Origin: DAOVRL01 sp964459805
GTDB lineage: Bacteria; Planctomycetota; Phycisphaerae; Sedimentisphaerales; Anaerobacaceae
Assembly (NCBI GenBank): GCA_964459805.1
Contig: CAYWOD010000211.1
Span: 1-6,040, forward strand
Length of the DNA stretch: 6,040 bases
Reading direction: 5' to 3'
Notes under the pieces: generated by a model
The model's input: the letters and a program-made list of their open reading frames with translations, nothing else
Told to the model about the DNA's origin: nothing
Database searches by the model: none
In this document: positions 5,231 to 6,040 of the stretch, in pieces
Position numbering within the stretch: the stretch's first letter is position 1
Layout of the letters: each line of letters starts with the position of its first letter
Made by a program: the position numbers and the translations under genes

Positions 5231-6004
5231 ATGGATTTTAAAGCTTTGAACAGTTATATACCGAAAGGGAAGGTAGCTAAAACAATGAATAATAATCACA
5301 AATCAATGGCTTTCTTAAATCAAATTGCAGACTTATCAAAAAATAATAATGAAACTAGTGAAATGATGGATTACTATCGAAATATTGCTCTAAATGATAT
5401 GACTAATTCAGATATTTATGCAGAGATCTGCTGGATTGCATATTCTAGTGGTTTTCGCTATGATATAATAAAGAAATATTGGACTTCAATTAGAAAAGAA
5501 CTATATTTCTTTGACATACATAAAGTGGCATCTTTTATTGATGATATTGACTATTACTCACAAAGAATTTGTAAGAATAGTGGCTTTAAAAACGTTAGAA
5601 AAGCGCAATGGTGTATAAAAAACGCTGTACGAATGATTGAACTAGATTCTGAAAAATGTAATTATGGTGGTTTTAAGGGATATTTATTGGAACTCTCACA
5701 AAAAGGACCTGATGAACTTGTTGAAATGACTCCGCGTTTACTTGAAGACTTTAAATTTAATGGGATTGGAAAAGTAACTATTTTCCATTTCTTAAAAAAT
5801 ATTGGAATTAATATTTTCAAACCAGATATTCATGTCAGACGGATCCTCACAAACTTGGGATTTATTGAAAAAGAAAAATCATCCATGAGAGATATTTACA
5901 ACGTAATGAAAGATATTTCCGAAAAAATGGATATTGAAGTAGTTGAATTAGACACGTTATTATTTTCTTACGGAAAAGTATTTGGTGATGAAATTATAAT
6001 TTAA
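5231..6004 (+). CDS. cap11: HhH-GPD DNA glycosylase-like protein (OGG type) of type IV CBASS
   Basis: The 257-residue protein is mostly helical. A helix-hairpin-helix motif, FNGIGKVTIFHFLKNIG (176-192), is followed by KPDIHVRRIL (197-206), in which Asp199 is the expected catalytic aspartate of the HhH-GPD superfamily. In OGG1 and endonuclease III the catalytic lysine follows the hairpin as GxGxK; here the hairpin reads GIGK, with Lys181 one position early, so the usual lyase lysine may be missing or shifted. The N-terminal 170 residues are divergent. There are no iron-sulphur cysteines after the domain. OGG-like proteins mark type IV CBASS, where the role is not established to my knowledge; binding or removing a modified base, or handling the deazaguanine moiety, are possibilities. 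It is transcribed away from the other five genes from a shared 76-base region. The ATG has GTGAT five bases upstream. Confidence 0.82.
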   Translation: MDFKALNSYIPKGKVAKTMNNNHKSMAFLNQIADLSKNNNETSEMMDYYRNIALNDMTNSDIYAEICWIAYSSGFRYDIIKKYWTSIRKELYFFDIHKVASFIDDIDYYSQRICKNSGFKNVRKAQWCIKNAVRMIELDSEKCNYGGFKGYLLELSQKGPDELVEMTPRLLEDFKFNGIGKVTIFHFLKNIGINIFKPDIHVRRILTNLGFIEKEKSSMRDIYNVMKDISEKMDIEVVELDTLLFSYGKVFGDEIII

Positions 6005-6040
6005 AGATTAAAGGAGGATTATTTTCGACACCACCCCCAT
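6005..6040. other. Right-hand edge after the OGG-like gene; possible island boundary
   Basis: These last 36 bases hold an AAAGGAGGA stretch (6010-6018) and then turn C-rich (from about 6028). AGGAGG would serve as a ribosome-binding site for a plus-strand gene, but no start codon follows inside the window. Read on the minus strand, a frame enters from the edge and stops at TAA 6010-6008 with 10 residues ending SKIILL; it may be the end of a convergent gene or chance. The change in composition hints that GC-rich host DNA resumes here. Confidence 0.3.

Larger units (their letters stand above)
1046..6004. other. Type IV CBASS anti-phage defence locus with QueT and SLOG-TIR-like effector
   Basis: Six adjacent genes form the locus. 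Five are co-oriented on the minus strand (QueC-like, TGT-like, CD-NTase, effector, QueT-like) with overlaps or gaps of at most about 30 bases. The OGG-like glycosylase gene is divergent and shares their upstream region. A CD-NTase with QueC, TGT and OGG partners is the defining set of type IV CBASS. All six genes are AT-rich against a GC-rich left flank, so the block was probably acquired as a unit. The CD-NTase signal, effector response and deazaguanine-related accessory chemistry are inferred from the families. Confidence 0.88.

Noticed and set aside
1046..6040. CRISPR array or tRNA gene
   Set aside because: No regularly spaced repeats and no cloverleaf-like sequence with a T-loop motif were seen on either strand.

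Overview
The window is an AT-rich defence island set in GC-rich host DNA. The host is most likely an archaeon. The left flank (about 1-800) is G-rich, uses AGG for arginine, and has a TATA-like box a short distance upstream of a Rieske gene. Inside the island, several starts are preceded by GGTGAT-like ribosome-binding sites, and a perfect palindromic TATA element lies between two divergent genes. The archaeal assignment is an inference; there is no rRNA or tRNA gene to confirm it.

Layout. Positions 3-92 hold the tail of a membrane protein and 173-511 a small Rieske ferredoxin. A broken gene start on the minus strand (580-690) marks damaged DNA at the island edge, followed by a gene-poor junction (691-1045) where base composition changes from GC-rich to AT-rich. 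From 5154 down to 1046 a compact minus-strand operon encodes, in order: a QueC-like enzyme, a TGT-like protein, a CD-NTase (cGAS/DncV-like nucleotidyltransferase), a SLOG plus TIR/deoxyribosyltransferase-like effector, and a QueT-family transporter. Divergent from it, 5231-6004 encodes a helix-hairpin-helix DNA glycosylase of the OGG type. Sequence after about 6025 becomes C-rich again, so the right edge may be close.

Interpretation. CD-NTase + QueC + TGT + OGG is the hallmark gene set of type IV CBASS anti-phage defence (Cap9, Cap10 and Cap11 being QueC, TGT and OGG). In CBASS the CD-NTase makes a cyclic or linear oligonucleotide signal after infection, and an effector senses it and stops the cell. 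Here the effector is a probable SLOG sensor fused to a glycosidase-like domain. As I recall, recent work on type IV CBASS shows that the QueC-like Cap9 attaches a 7-deazaguanine base to the N-terminal glycine of the CD-NTase, and that Cap10 is a TGT remodelled to bind that modified partner. The CD-NTase here starts Met-Gly followed by an eight-glycine run, an apt substrate. The most novel-looking point is the QueT gene at the operon's end: a transporter for queuosine precursors could feed 7-deazaguanine to the conjugation step. Further points of interest are an effector that lacks a normal start codon in front of its conserved first strand, a Gln where the third CD-NTase aspartate is expected, and a tandem 12-bp repeat that builds the glycine tail.
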